NCBI GenBank assembly: GCA_947503775.1
Contig: CANNFE010000011.1
Location: forward strand, 38,436 to 102,435
Length of the DNA: 64,000 nucleotides
Direction: 5' to 3'
Origin: an uncultured Paracoccaceae bacterium
Lineage (GTDB): Bacteria > Pseudomonadota > Alphaproteobacteria > Rhodobacterales > Rhodobacteraceae
The notes under the pieces are model-generated. The model had not been told where the DNA came from. It saw only the letters and a list, made by a program, of their open reading frames with translations, and ran no database searches. Both the position numbers and the translations under genes were made by a program. Positions 44,712-53,974 of the stretch are shown piece after piece. Numbering within the stretch: position 1 is the stretch's first letter; each line of letters starts with the position of its first letter.

Positions 44712-45500
44712 TTACGCGTCCCGGATCACTTTGGCGAATGGCTCGAAGATACCGTCGTTGGCGCAGATGACCGAGCCGGTCTCGAGGATGTTGCCGTTCG
44801 GGTCCATCGGCTCGACGAAGGCGCCTGCCTCGCGGGCGATGACGATCCCGGCGGCGAGGTCCCAGGCGTTGAGGCCGCGCTCCCAGAAGCCATCGTAGCG
44901 GCCGGCTGCCACATAGGCCATATCCAGCGCGGCGGCGCCCCAGCGGCGGACCCCCGCGCAGGCGGGAAGGAGCCGCGCGAGGTCCTGAAGCGAGGCGGGC
45001 AGATGTCTGGACGGGCCGAAGGGCAGACCTGTCGCGAAGACGCAGTCGGCCATGCGGGTGCGGGCCGAGACGCGCAGGCGGCTTTCGTTCATGAAGGCGC
45101 CCTGCCCTTTTTCGGCCCAGAACATCTCGTCCTTGGCCGGATCGTAGATCACCCCGGCGACAGGCTGACCCTTGTGTTCGAGCGCGATGGAGATCGCCCA
45201 ATGCGGCATGCCGTGTAGAAAATTCGTTGTCCCATCAAGGGGATCGACGATCCAGCGTCGGGTCGGATCCTCGCCGGGATGCTCATTGCCCTCTTCGCCG
45301 AGAAAGCCATAGGTCGGACGCGCCTCCATCAGCGCCTCGCGGATCAGCTGCTCGGCCGCGGTATCGGCCCGGGAGACGAAATCGCCCGGTCCCTTGCGCG
45401 AGACCTGAAGCTGCTCGACCTCCTGAAAATCCTTCACGAGCTGGCGCCCCGCGGCGCGGGCGGTCTTGATCATCACGTTGAGATTGGCGCTGCCGGACAT
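44712..45500 (-). CDS. Inositol monophosphatase family protein (SuhB-like)
   Basis: 262 residues. Metal-binding motifs are GEEGNEHPG, WIVDPLDGTTNFLHGMPHWAISIA and AWDLAAGIVIAREAGAFVEP, as in inositol-1-monophosphatase/SuhB proteins, which hydrolyse inositol phosphates and related esters with Mg2+. A GAGG ribosome site precedes the ATG. It stands alone and is divergent from the DSP gene. Confidence 0.92.
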   Translation of the reverse strand: MSGSANLNVMIKTARAAGRQLVKDFQEVEQLQVSRKGPGDFVSRADTAAEQLIREALMEARPTYGFLGEEGNEHPGEDPTRRWIVDPLDGTTNFLHGMPHWAISIALEHKGQPVAGVIYDPAKDEMFWAEKGQGAFMNESRLRVSARTRMADCVFATGLPFGPSRHLPASLQDLARLLPACAGVRRWGAAALDMAYVAAGRYDGFWERGLNAWDLAAGIVIAREAGAFVEPMDPNGNILETGSVICANDGIFEPFAKVIRDA

Positions 45501-45603
45501 ATGAGGCCTCCTGTCAGGCGGGCGCTATAGGCGGGCGGGACACAAGGTGCAACGGGTGTCGCGCTTGCGAGGGGGCGTGCGAGGCTCTACATCCTGCATC
45601 GTG

Positions 45604-46302
45604 ATGAGCGAGCCAAGCCCCTCCCGGTCCGTCATGGACCGTTACCGCGATCTGCGGCGGCGGATGCGCAAGATGACGGCCGAGGAATATGCGACGCCCG
45701 AAGGACGCAAGCTGGCGGCTTGGCATGATAATCTCTTTGATCAGAAATACTTGCGGCACTGGTGGACGAACTTTTTCCCCGTGGCCGATGGCGTCTGGCG
45801 GTCGAACCATCCGACGCCCGCGCGGCTGCAGCGCTACTACGATCTGGGGATCCGCACGATCCTGAACCTGCGCGGGCGGGAAAAGCGCGGGCATTACCAC
45901 GAAGAACGGGCGATCTGCGACCGTCTGGGGATCGAGATGGTGGATCTGAGGCTCTATGCGCGCCGAACCGCCACGCGCGAGGAATATCAGAGGCTGATTG
46001 CGCATCTCAAGACGTTGCCCAAGCCCTTCCTGATCCACTGCAAGTCGGGCGCGGACCGGGCGGGCTTTGCCTCTGCGGTCTATCTGATGGTCGTCGAGGG
46101 GCGACCCGTCGCCGAGGCGCGCAAGCAGTTGGGCGCGAAATTCATCCATTTGCGCAAGACAGCCACGGGGGTGCTTGATCATATCCTCGATCTTTACGAG
46201 GAGCGCGAGGCGGAGATGGGGTTCGAGGACTGGATCGACACGGTCTACGACCGGCACGAGGTGCAGGCCTCCTTTGACGCGCTGGGCTGGTGGAGCCGAT
46301 GA
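45604..46302 (+). CDS. Dual-specificity / tyrosine phosphatase family protein
   Basis: 232 residues from the ATG at 45604. The catalytic CX5R motif is FLIHCKSGADRAGFAS, with an upstream general-acid region near VDLRLYARR. It starts GVWRSNHPTPARLQRYYDLGIRTILNLRG, typical of bacterial DSP-like phosphatases. It overlaps the ABC transporter gene by ATGA and may regulate lipid or lipopolysaccharide phosphorylation; the substrate is unknown. Confidence 0.85.
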   Translation: MSEPSPSRSVMDRYRDLRRRMRKMTAEEYATPEGRKLAAWHDNLFDQKYLRHWWTNFFPVADGVWRSNHPTPARLQRYYDLGIRTILNLRGREKRGHYHEERAICDRLGIEMVDLRLYARRTATREEYQRLIAHLKTLPKPFLIHCKSGADRAGFASAVYLMVVEGRPVAEARKQLGAKFIHLRKTATGVLDHILDLYEEREAEMGFEDWIDTVYDRHEVQASFDALGWWSR

Positions 46303-48065
46303 GAGCACCCAAGGGCAAGCCGACCGAAGAGCCGGGCACGCTCTTTCTGTGGCTGTGGAAAAGGTATCTGGCCAAGCATAAGTGGTGGCTGTTTCTGGCG
46401 ATGGCGATGATGTCCGTCGAAGGCGCAATGGTCGGCGTTCTGGCCTATATGCTCAAGCCGACCTTCGATATCGCTTTTGCGGGCAATGACATGGGCGCGC
46501 TCTGGGGGATCGCCTTCATCGTCTTCGGGACGTTCGTTCTGCGCGGGACGATGTCGGTGGGGCAGAAGCTGCTGGTCACCCGGATCAAACAGCGCTCGGC
46601 GGCCGAGATCACGACCGGGCTGATGCGCCATCTGATGACGCTGGACGTGACCTTCCACCAGAACCACCCGCCGGGCTACCTGATCGAGCGGGTGCAAGGC
46701 GATGTGGGCGGTGTCAATTCGGTCTGGGGGGCGCTGATCTCGGGTGCCGGGCGCGACGTGGTGATGCTATTCTCGCTGATGGGGGTCGCCTTTGCCATCA
46801 ATCCGCAATGGATGCTGGTGGCGCTGGTGGGTGTGCCGATTCTCGTGTTGCCGGCCTATCTGGCGCAGAGCTATGTCCGCTCGACCGCGCGCGAGGCGCG
46901 GGAGCTGTCGGGACAAATGTCGCTGCGACTCGACGAGGTGTTTCACGGGATCAACCCGGTCAAGCTGAATGCGCTGGAAGAGTATCAGGGCGACCGCTAC
47001 GAGCGGCTGATCCTGGAGCGGAACCGGGCGCAGATGAAGACCGCCTTCGGGCGGGCCTTGGTGCCCGGCATGGCCGATGTGATGGCCGGTGTCGGCTTTT
47101 TCGCGGTGTTGGTCTTTTGCGGCAGCCAGATCATCAACGGGCAGGGGACGGCGGGCGATTTCGTGGCCTTCTTTTTTGCCATGGGCTCGGCCTTCGATCC
47201 GGTGCGACGTCTGGCGGGGCTGGCGGGTCTCTGGCAATCGGCGGCTGCGGGGATCGAGCGGATCCGGGCGCTCTTCGATACGCATCCGACGCTGACGATC
47301 CCGGCGGCGCCGCGACCGGCCCCTCGCGAGGTGCCGGAGGTGCGGCTTGAGAATGTCGAGCTGGCCTATGAGGATCTGCCAGTCCTGAAAGGCGCCTCCT
47401 TCACCGCCGAGGCAGGCAAGACGACGGCCCTGGTCGGCGCTTCCGGCGCGGGCAAGTCGACGGTCTTCAACGTCCTGACCCGGCTGATCGAGCCGCGCGC
47501 AGGCCGGGTAAGTATCGCGGGCGTGCCGATCGAGGAGCTGGAGCTGGCCGAGCTGCGGAGCCTTTATTCGGTGGTCACGCAGGATGCGCTGCTCTTCGAT
47601 GAAAGCGTGCGCGAGAACATCCTTCTGGGTCGCCGCGACGTACCGGAGGAAGCGTTGCAGGCGGCATTGGAGGCGGCGCATGTCTCGGATTTCGTCGGGC
47701 AGCTTCCGGACGGGCTCGACAGTCCAGTGGGCCCGCGCGGATCGAACCTGTCGGGCGGCCAGCGGCAGCGCGTGGCAATCGCGCGCGCCTTGCTGCGTGA
47801 TACGCCGATCCTGCTGCTGGACGAGGCGACCTCGGCCTTGGACACGAAATCCGAAGCGGTGGTGCAGGCCGCGCTTGAAAAGCTGAGTCACGGGCGCACG
47901 ACGCTGGTCATCGCACACCGGCTTTCGACCGTGCGCGATGCGGACAAGATCGTGGTGATGGATCAGGGGCGCGTGGCCGAGGAAGGCACGCATGATGCGC
48001 TGCTCGGGCGGGGTGGGCTTTATGCCGATCTTTACAACATGCAGTTCCGGGAGGCGGCGGAATGA
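46299..48065 (+). CDS. MsbA/MDR-type ABC exporter, fused membrane and ATPase domains
   Basis: 588 residues. The N-terminal half has six membrane segments (WWLFLAMAMMSVEGAMVGVLAYML, GMADVMAGVGFFAVLVFCGS and others) and a GDVGGVNSVW coupling region. The C-terminal ATPase has Walker A GASGAGKSTVFNVLTRL, the signature [17 protein letters not shown] and Walker B ILLLDEATSALD, then HRLSTV. Half-transporters of this kind dimerise and export lipids, drugs or polysaccharide precursors. It overlaps the upstream phosphatase and the downstream ygfZ-like gene by ATGA, forming a three-gene operon. Confidence 0.9.
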   Translation: MRAPKGKPTEEPGTLFLWLWKRYLAKHKWWLFLAMAMMSVEGAMVGVLAYMLKPTFDIAFAGNDMGALWGIAFIVFGTFVLRGTMSVGQKLLVTRIKQRSAAEITTGLMRHLMTLDVTFHQNHPPGYLIERVQGDVGGVNSVWGALISGAGRDVVMLFSLMGVAFAINPQWMLVALVGVPILVLPAYLAQSYVRSTAREARELSGQMSLRLDEVFHGINPVKLNALEEYQGDRYERLILERNRAQMKTAFGRALVPGMADVMAGVGFFAVLVFCGSQIINGQGTAGDFVAFFFAMGSAFDPVRRLAGLAGLWQSAAAGIERIRALFDTHPTLTIPAAPRPAPREVPEVRLENVELAYEDLPVLKGASFTAEAGKTTALVGASGAGKSTVFNVLTRLIEPRAGRVSIAGVPIEELELAELRSLYSVVTQDALLFDESVRENILLGRRDVPEEALQAALEAAHVSDFVGQLPDGLDSPVGPRGSNLSGGQRQRVAIARALLRDTPILLLDEATSALDTKSEAVVQAALEKLSHGRTTLVIAHRLSTVRDADKIVVMDQGRVAEEGTHDALLGRGGLYADLYNMQFREAAE

Positions 48066-48802
48066 CGGTTCTGCGGATCTCGGGCAGCGATGCGATGAAG
48101 TTCCTCAACGATCTGGTGACGAACGAGCTCACGAGGCTGGCAGACGGGATGGTCTATGCGGCGCTACTGACGCCGCACGGCAAGTATATCGCCGATTTTC
48201 TGGTCTTCGAGCGGGAGGGCGCGATCCATCTGGATGTCGCGGACGATCTGGCGCCGGCACTGGTGCAGCGGCTGACGATGTACCGGCTGCGCGCGGATGT
48301 GACGATCGAGCAGACGGATCTTGCGGTCACGCGAGGCCTCGGCGCGGCGCCAGAGCGGGCGTTTGCCGATCCGCGGCAGCCCGCCCTGGGCTGGCGCGGC
48401 TATGATGGGCAGCCCGGGCAGGATGTGGACTGGGACCGGATCCGGGTGGAGCATGTGATCCCGGAGGCCGGGATCGAGCTGGGACCGGACAGTTACATCC
48501 TGGAGGCCGGGTTCGAACGGCTCAATGGAGTTGATTTCAAAAAGGGCTGTTTCGTCGGTCAGGAGATCGTCGCGCGGATGAAGCACAAGACGACCCTGCG
48601 CAAGGGACTGGCCCAGGTGGCCGTCGAAGGAGAGGCCGAGCCGGGTATGCCGATCGTGATGGCGGACGGGCGAGAGGCCGGAACGCTCCATACGCGCGCC
48701 GGGGACAAGGCGATCGCATTCCTGCGGTTCGATCGGGCCAAGGCGGGTCTGAGCGCGGGGAATGCGCGGATTACGCCCTTGCTGGAGAGCGCCGGGGGCT
48801 GA
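48062..48802 (+). CDS. ygfZ: YgfZ/GcvT-like folate-binding protein
   Basis: 246 residues. YgfZ uses tetrahydrofolate and helps assemble or repair Fe-S clusters in enzymes such as MiaB. The family signature K-G-C-[FY]-x-G-Q-E is present as FKKGCFVGQEIVARMKHKT. The N-terminal part (RISGSDAMKFLNDLVTNEL) matches the GcvT-like aminomethyltransferase fold. Its stop is followed at once by the palindrome array. Confidence 0.93.
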   Translation: MTVLRISGSDAMKFLNDLVTNELTRLADGMVYAALLTPHGKYIADFLVFEREGAIHLDVADDLAPALVQRLTMYRLRADVTIEQTDLAVTRGLGAAPERAFADPRQPALGWRGYDGQPGQDVDWDRIRVEHVIPEAGIELGPDSYILEAGFERLNGVDFKKGCFVGQEIVARMKHKTTLRKGLAQVAVEGEAEPGMPIVMADGREAGTLHTRAGDKAIAFLRFDRAKAGLSAGNARITPLLESAGG

Positions 48803-48877
48803 AGATCCTTCTAGAAGGATCTTGGCGGCAAAGTCTTCTAGAAGACTTTGGGGGGCAGAATTTTCTAGAAAATTCTG
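48802..48877. repeat. Three tandem 22-bp palindromes with 27-nt period
   Basis: Perfect palindromes at 48802-48823, 48829-48850 and 48856-48877 share the central TTCTAGAA and have outer arms AAGATCC, CAAAGTC and CAGAATT, each completed by its exact complement. The 5-nt linkers are GGCGG and GGGGG, and the repeat period is exactly 27. They fill the space between the convergent ygfZ and GNAT genes. The arms differ yet stay fully self-complementary, which suggests selection for folding as DNA or RNA. They might serve as a bidirectional terminator or be a dispersed palindromic element. Confidence 0.85.
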
Positions 48878-48889
48878 GCGCGCGGGCGG

Positions 48890-49357
48890 CTAGAGGCTGG
48901 CAGATAGGCTGATTAGGAAGGGCTCGGCTCCCGCTTTGCGCAAAAGGGCGGCCGACGCGTGGTTCGTCGCGATATGGCTGGCGGTCCATCTGGAGTAGCC
49001 TGCGGCGCGAAACCGGTCTTTCATCTCGTCCACGAGGGCCGTGGCGATCCCCTGCCCTTGTGCAGCTTCGATGACCGAGATCTGCTGCAGATAGCCGTGA
49101 GTGGAGGCTTGGCTGAAGAACGTTTCTTCCTTCACGATCCGTTCGGCAATCAGATAGCCTCGTCCGGCCTCTTCCATCAGGACGAAGTCGTGCGGATCTT
49201 TCATGCTCTTCTGAAAATGGGTGTACCAATTCTCGTCCGCCAGATCCGCGCGGTAGAGGCCGGGATATGCGGCCGAATGCAGATCCTGCACGGCTTTCGC
49301 AGCGGGCATGAGCGCTTCGATATCAGACGGTTCGGCGAGCCGGATCTGGTGAGACAT
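48890..49357 (-). CDS. GNAT-family N-acetyltransferase
   Basis: 155 residues. The acetyl-CoA-binding motif A is QISVIEAAQGQGIATALVDEMKDR, then SHIATNHASAALLRKAGAEP. The family transfers acetyl to an amine; the substrate here is unknown. It is convergent with the ygfZ gene, with the palindrome array between the two stop codons. Confidence 0.88.
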   Translation of the reverse strand: MSHQIRLAEPSDIEALMPAAKAVQDLHSAAYPGLYRADLADENWYTHFQKSMKDPHDFVLMEEAGRGYLIAERIVKEETFFSQASTHGYLQQISVIEAAQGQGIATALVDEMKDRFRAAGYSRWTASHIATNHASAALLRKAGAEPFLISLSASL

Positions 49358-49388
49358 GGCAGTTCAAGTTATCGGCGAGATCGGACCG

Positions 49389-49952
49389 TCACGCACGTTC
49401 GGAATATTCCATCGTTTCGGTGTTCACGACGATCGCCTCGTCCTGACCCACGAAGGGCGGCACCATGACGCGCACGCCATTGTCGAGCACGGCAGGCTTG
49501 AAGCTGTTAGCGGCGGTCTGGCCTTTGACGACCGGTTCGGTCTCGACGATCGTGCAGGTGACCTTTTGCGGCAGCGTCGCGTTCAGCGCCTCGCTTTCGT
49601 AATATTCGATCTGCACGATCATGCCGTCCTGCAGGAACGGGCGGCGGTCACCGAGGATGTCGGCGGGCAGCTCGATCTGGTCGAAGCTTTGCTGATCCAT
49701 GAAGACCAGCATCCCGTCGCTTTCATAGAGAAACTGCTGGTCCTTCTGCTCGAGCCGGACACGTTCGACCTTGTCGGCGGAGCGGAAGCGTTCGTTGAGC
49801 TTGGAGCCGTTGCGCAGGTTCTTCATCTCGACCTGCGCGAAGGCGCCGCCCTTGCCAGGTTTGACATGGTCGACCTTCACCGCGGCCCACAGACCGCCAT
49901 TATGCTCGAGCACATTACCCGCGCGGATCTCGTTACCGTTGATTTTGGGCAT
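49389..49952 (-). CDS. efp: Translation elongation factor P
   Basis: 187 residues, the normal EF-P length. It begins [38 protein letters not shown], with the lysine of PGKGG at the tip that is modified in many bacteria. The rest has the three-barrel layout ([57 protein letters not shown]). It relieves ribosome stalling at consecutive prolines. No modification enzyme gene is adjacent in the window. Confidence 0.95.
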   Translation of the reverse strand: MPKINGNEIRAGNVLEHNGGLWAAVKVDHVKPGKGGAFAQVEMKNLRNGSKLNERFRSADKVERVRLEQKDQQFLYESDGMLVFMDQQSFDQIELPADILGDRRPFLQDGMIVQIEYYESEALNATLPQKVTCTIVETEPVVKGQTAANSFKPAVLDNGVRVMVPPFVGQDEAIVVNTETMEYSERA

Positions 49953-50065
49953 CGTCAGGGCCTCATGGCAAAAGTGTGGCAGATGGTTGATGAAATGTTA
50001 ATGAGAGCTATATCTGGCAGATTGTGGCCGAACAAGTGTACCAGATCCGGTCGTCCTCCGCCTTT

Positions 50066-50088
50066 AGCCATGCAATCCGTGCATGGCT
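50066..50088. promoter_or_regulatory. Inverted repeat upstream of the 106-aa protein gene
   Basis: AGCCATGCA (50066-50074) and TGCATGGCT (50080-50088) form a perfect 9-bp inverted repeat around ATCCG. It lies between the divergent efp and 50179 genes, 91 bases before the latter's ATG. It could be a dimeric regulator site or an RNA hairpin; which protein would bind is unknown. Confidence 0.4.
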
Positions 50089-50178
50089 GCCATTCCTAAT
50101 AAGGGACGCCGAATCGCGGGAAAGCAGGGCATAAGGGCTGCCACGTCAGAAGAAAAGAGCAATAACGAAAGGACGGAC

Positions 50179-50499
50179 ATGACGGACTTTGTAGACGGCA
50201 CCGCGTTCAACAACGAGCAGGGTAATCGCGCACGCAAGCTTTTTGCGGCTGTCGTGCTGGCTGCGCTCGACGATGCGATCGCGGATGACAAGAAGTACGG
50301 AAACGGCCCCGAGCAGATTGCCCGTTGGGCGCGCTCGCGCGATGGCCGCGAAGTCCTGTCTTGCGCCGGGATCGATCCCAATGAGCGGGTCGTGCAGGGT
50401 CTCATGGATTTCGTCGGCAAGGGTGTGCGCACCTCGGTCGCGCTCTCGCGCGAAGAGAGCGAGCGCCGCCACGCCGCAGAGCAGGCCAAGGCCGCCTGA
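50179..50499 (+). CDS. Small conserved-type cytoplasmic protein, function unknown
   Basis: 106 residues from the ATG at 50179, with GAAAGGACGG upstream. The sequence is soluble and mostly helical: GNRARKLFAAVVLAALDDAIADDKK, then ARWARSRDGREVLSCAGIDPNERVV and a charged C-terminus. I do not recognise a characterised family; it looks like one of the small conserved Rhodobacterales hypothetical proteins. A strong terminator follows. Confidence 0.7.
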   Translation: MTDFVDGTAFNNEQGNRARKLFAAVVLAALDDAIADDKKYGNGPEQIARWARSRDGREVLSCAGIDPNERVVQGLMDFVGKGVRTSVALSREESERRHAAEQAKAA

Positions 50500-50521
50500 T
50501 CTTTCGGTTCATGATTGCAGG

Positions 50522-50556
50522 AAGGCGCGGCCCGGGGCGGGCGGCGCCTTTTTCTT
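50522..50556 (+). terminator. Rho-independent terminator after the 106-aa protein gene
   Basis: AAGGCGC (50522-50528) pairs with GCGCCTT (50544-50550), with a GC-rich loop, followed by TTTCTTT. It ends the plus-strand gene 23 bases after its stop. Confidence 0.8.
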
Positions 50557-50587
50557 TGGGCCGGTGCCTTGCTGGGGTAGGTGCGGT

Positions 50588-51157
50588 CTAGAAGATGAAG
50601 CGCCAGATGCCGGAGGCCATCAGCTCCATCGCGAGCAGGACGAGGGCGGTCAGGCGGATCCAGAGGCGGCGAAAGCGGACGATGATCCAGGCGACGAGCG
50701 CGGTGGACAGGAGCGCCTCGAGCGGACCGATCCACCAAGCGCCCTGCCCGTTATCCCAATAGCTGACCGGGCTTTCGTAGATCCACATCGTCAGCGGCCA
50801 GAATTGCGGACGCCCGTCATCATGATGAAGCGGAAAGTCGAGCGCGAGATGCAGGAGCGCCGCGCCCGTCAGGGCGATGGCCCAGCCGCTTTTCAGCCAG
50901 AGCGCGAGGGCAAAGGCGAGGCCCCAGAGGATGAAGCTGTTGTCGACGGCAAAGACGCTCATCCAGGTGTCGCTGTAGTAAAGTTCGCGGAAGACGATCT
51001 GCGGGTCGGTGCCGAGGATGGCAAGGTGCCAGCCGACCATGGCATAAAGCGACAGATCGGGTATCAGGCTTCCGGCCAGCGCGGCGAGCGCGATCTTGCC
51101 GTGATCGGGCTTGCCGAAGGCGGCCAGACCGAAGATCAGGTGAGCGGGCGTGTTCAT
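50588..51157 (-). CDS. Polytopic inner-membrane protein (YdjM/DUF457-like), role unknown
   Basis: 189 residues from the ATG at 51157. It has about five membrane segments (IALAALAGSLIPDLSLYAMVGW, FILWGLAFALALWL, AIALTGAALLHLALDFPL and others) and a histidine-rich start, NTPAHLIFGLAAFGKPDHGK, with LDFPLHHDDGRP inside. This recalls the YdjM/LexA-binding membrane family. It is divergent from cobQ; sometimes such neighbours are mis-named for cobalamin synthesis, but nothing in the sequence supports that. Confidence 0.65.
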   Translation of the reverse strand: MNTPAHLIFGLAAFGKPDHGKIALAALAGSLIPDLSLYAMVGWHLAILGTDPQIVFRELYYSDTWMSVFAVDNSFILWGLAFALALWLKSGWAIALTGAALLHLALDFPLHHDDGRPQFWPLTMWIYESPVSYWDNGQGAWWIGPLEALLSTALVAWIIVRFRRLWIRLTALVLLAMELMASGIWRFIF

Positions 51158-51205
51158 CTTCGGTCTCTCCGGATGCGAGGAGGACGCTAAGGCGGAAAGG
51201 GCGGA

Positions 51206-52684
51206 ATGACAAAGGCGATCATGATCCAGGGGGCCGGATCGAATGTCGGCAAGTCGGTGCTGGTCGCGGGTCTGGCGCGGGCGTATCTGCGACGGGGGCT
51301 TAGCGTGGCCCCGTTCAAGCCGCAGAACATGTCGAACAATGCCGCCGTGACCGCCGATGGCGGCGAGATCGGGCGGGCGCAGGCGCTGCAGGCGCGGGCG
51401 GCGGGGCTGGCGCCTTTGATCGATATGAATCCGGTTTTGCTGAAGCCCGAGACGGATGTGGGCGCGCAGATCATCGTGCAGGGGCGCCGGGTCGGCACGA
51501 TGCGGGCGCGGGATTACGGGGCGATGAAGGCCAAGCTGATCGGGCCGGTGATGGAGAGCTACGAGCGGATCGCCGAGGGGCGCGATCTGGTGCTGATCGA
51601 AGGCGCGGGTTCTCCGGCGGAGATCAATCTGCGGGCGGGCGATATCGCTAATATGGGGTTTGCCGAAGCGGCGGGTTGCCCGGTTCTGCTGATCGGGGAT
51701 ATCGACCGGGGCGGCGTGATCGCGCAGCTGGTCGGAACCTCGGTCGTTCTGGATGCAGCAGACCAGCAGCGGATCAAAGGCTTTGCGATCAACAAGTTCC
51801 GGGGCGACCCGCGGCTTTTCGATGACGGGCTGAGCGCGATCGTGGAGCGGACGGGCTGGGCCTCTGCCGGGGTGGTGCCGTGGTTCGCCGAGGCCTGGCG
51901 GTTGCCAGCGGAGGACGTGCTGGACATCGCCTCCCGCGCCGGGGGACCGATCAAGGTGGCGGTGCCGCAACTGGGGCGGATCGCGAATTTCGACGATCTG
52001 GATCCACTGTCGGCGGAGCCGGAGGTCAGCGTGGAGGTCATCGGGCCGGGCCGTCCCTTGCCCGGCGATGCGGATCTGGTGCTGATCCCGGGATCGAAGG
52101 CCACCATCGCCGATCTGGAGGCGTTCCGGCGCGAGGGCTGGGATGTGGATCTGGCCGCTCATGTGCGGCGCGGCGGGCATGTGCTGGGCTTGTGTGGCGG
52201 CTATCAGATGCTGGGGCGCGAGATCGTGGATGCAAACGGGATCGAGGGACGCCCCGGGCGGCATGCGGGGCTGAGGCTGCTGGATGTCGTGACGGAGATG
52301 ACGCCGGAAAAGCGGCTGGTCGAGGTCGAGGGCAACTATCTGCCCGGTGAAGAGACCGTGCGGGGCTACGAAATCCATATCGGGCGGACGGAGGGGCCCG
52401 ATTGCGCCCGGGGCTGGCTTGAGGTGGGAGGACGGCCCGTTGGCGCCGCGTCCGCCGATGGCCGGATCCGAGGCTGCTATCTGCACGGTCTTTTTGCCTC
52501 GGACGGGTTTCGGCGGGCCTATCTGGGAACGTTCGGCGATCTGGGCGACAGCGCGGCTTTTGAGGATGGAGTGGACCGGACGCTCGATGCGCTGGCCGAT
52601 CATCTGGAGGCGCATCTGGATCTGGATCTGATCCTGACGCTGGCCGAGCCTATTTCAGATCGTGGCTCGCCAGAGCGCGGTTGA
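51206..52684 (+). CDS. cobQ: Cobyric acid synthase
   Basis: 492 residues, the usual length. CobQ amidates adenosylcobyrinic a,c-diamide at four side chains using glutamine and ATP. The N-terminal P-loop-like motif is [18 protein letters not shown], followed by [24 protein letters not shown]. The glutamine amidotransferase domain has the nucleophile cysteine in [10 protein letters not shown] and the C-terminal histidine region YLHGLF. The last 35 bases overlap the convergent 52650 gene. Confidence 0.95.
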   Translation: MTKAIMIQGAGSNVGKSVLVAGLARAYLRRGLSVAPFKPQNMSNNAAVTADGGEIGRAQALQARAAGLAPLIDMNPVLLKPETDVGAQIIVQGRRVGTMRARDYGAMKAKLIGPVMESYERIAEGRDLVLIEGAGSPAEINLRAGDIANMGFAEAAGCPVLLIGDIDRGGVIAQLVGTSVVLDAADQQRIKGFAINKFRGDPRLFDDGLSAIVERTGWASAGVVPWFAEAWRLPAEDVLDIASRAGGPIKVAVPQLGRIANFDDLDPLSAEPEVSVEVIGPGRPLPGDADLVLIPGSKATIADLEAFRREGWDVDLAAHVRRGGHVLGLCGGYQMLGREIVDANGIEGRPGRHAGLRLLDVVTEMTPEKRLVEVEGNYLPGEETVRGYEIHIGRTEGPDCARGWLEVGGRPVGAASADGRIRGCYLHGLFASDGFRRAYLGTFGDLGDSAAFEDGVDRTLDALADHLEAHLDLDLILTLAEPISDRGSPERG

Positions 52685-53903
52685 TCTCGCGCCGGACCAG
52701 GCTGCGGATATTGCGCGTGACCGCCTCGCCCAGATGGCCCTGAAGCTCTTCGCGCACCACGTCGGCGACAAGACTGCGCAAAGCGGCTGCGTCGATGGCG
52801 CCGACCTGAACGAGCAGGCCCGCATTCGGGTTGTCCTCTCCGGCCGCCTCGGGCTGGGCGGGCGGGGTCTGGCTGTCCGCCTGGGCCGGCGGAGCGACGG
52901 GCAGTTTTGAGACGGCCGGCGGCTCAGAGGGCTGTGGCGCTTCGGGGACTTGGGCTGCGTCGGCGAGCGTGACCTTGTTGGCCACGGCCGAGGCGATGGC
53001 GCGGACCGCATCCTCGAGCGGATCATCCGGGCCGAGGTCATCCTCATCTTCCTCGTTGGGCGGAAAGGCGGCCGATTGCGCATTCGCACCGGCGGTCAGC
53101 CAGGCCTCTTCGGAGAGCTCTCCAGCCACTTCGGGATCTGCGGGCGGAATGGTGGGCATCGCGGAGGTCTTCACGGGTGGCGGCGATGTCACACCCTGCG
53201 TGATCCGCGTCGGCTCTTTGGCGTCCTGATCGGCCTGGGGGGCGGGGTCCCCGGGGCCCGAATCGCGGGCATCCGTGCCGGAACTCGCTTCAACCGGGAG
53301 AGGAGTGACGAGCCGCAGAGTCGCGCCGCTGGCATCGCTTTCGCCGCGCGTCGTGTCGCCTTGCGTCGGTGCGTCACCCGGGCCATCGGAACCGGACCCG
53401 CCCGACGAGACCGCGACCTCCCACGCATCCGAGATCCCCTCGCCCGGCAAGATAGAGGCAAGCGTGTCGGAAAATTCAGCCGGCGCGCCGGACGGATCGT
53501 GATAGGCGACGGCCGTGGAAGACTGGAAGCGCTGGACCGCGCGCGCACGGTGACGAGACCGCAGCCATTCGGGCCGCTTGGGGCTATATGCGGCGGGCTC
53601 TTCCCGCAGGCCGGACTGAGAGCGGGGCACGTCGTCATAAAGATCGAAGGTCCGGTCGACCGCCTGTTCCAGCTCTGCAATTTTGGCACGCAGCGACAGG
53701 GCGGGCGTTTGCAGAAAAGGCTCATTCGAGACGATTTTGCGGGCGCGCGCCTCTCTGGCGGTGAGCGGCGCAGGCTCGAGAACCCGTTGATCTTCGGTCA
53801 GAATGAGACGCTCATCGTCGGAGGATGCCGATGGGTCCACCGCAGCCTGATCATCGGATGCCGCAGCCATCCGACCCTCTACTTCAGGTTGCTCATCCGA
53901 CAT
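52650..53903 (-). CDS. Acidic, largely disordered protein with a conserved C-terminal helical domain
   Basis: 417 residues. The first 350 or so are low-complexity, rich in Ala, Pro, Asp and Glu ([15 protein letters not shown] among others), with one short helical stretch [21 protein letters not shown] near residue 75. The last 50 residues form an ordered helix region, [39 protein letters not shown]. This layout, with a disordered linker and a C-terminal helical oligomerisation domain, recalls PopZ/DUF2497-type alphaproteobacterial polar scaffolds, but the match is loose. It is convergent with cobQ and overlaps it by 35 bases. Confidence 0.6.
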   Translation of the reverse strand: MSDEQPEVEGRMAAASDDQAAVDPSASSDDERLILTEDQRVLEPAPLTAREARARKIVSNEPFLQTPALSLRAKIAELEQAVDRTFDLYDDVPRSQSGLREEPAAYSPKRPEWLRSRHRARAVQRFQSSTAVAYHDPSGAPAEFSDTLASILPGEGISDAWEVAVSSGGSGSDGPGDAPTQGDTTRGESDASGATLRLVTPLPVEASSGTDARDSGPGDPAPQADQDAKEPTRITQGVTSPPPVKTSAMPTIPPADPEVAGELSEEAWLTAGANAQSAAFPPNEEDEDDLGPDDPLEDAVRAIASAVANKVTLADAAQVPEAPQPSEPPAVSKLPVAPPAQADSQTPPAQPEAAGEDNPNAGLLVQVGAIDAAALRSLVADVVREELQGHLGEAVTRNIRSLVRREINRALASHDLK

Positions 53904-53974
53904 TCAAAAATCCACAACTGACCCAGTACCTCACTATAACAGTTGCAGATCTTCGGAGACAACCGGACCGTGCG

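Noticed and set aside
48802..48877. CRISPR array for the repeated palindromes
   Set aside because: The repeats are perfect palindromes with only 5-nt linkers and no spacers or cas genes.
50588..52615. 675-codon minus-strand open frame reading through cobQ
   Set aside because: Only the part from 51157 looks like a real membrane protein; the rest is antisense to cobQ.
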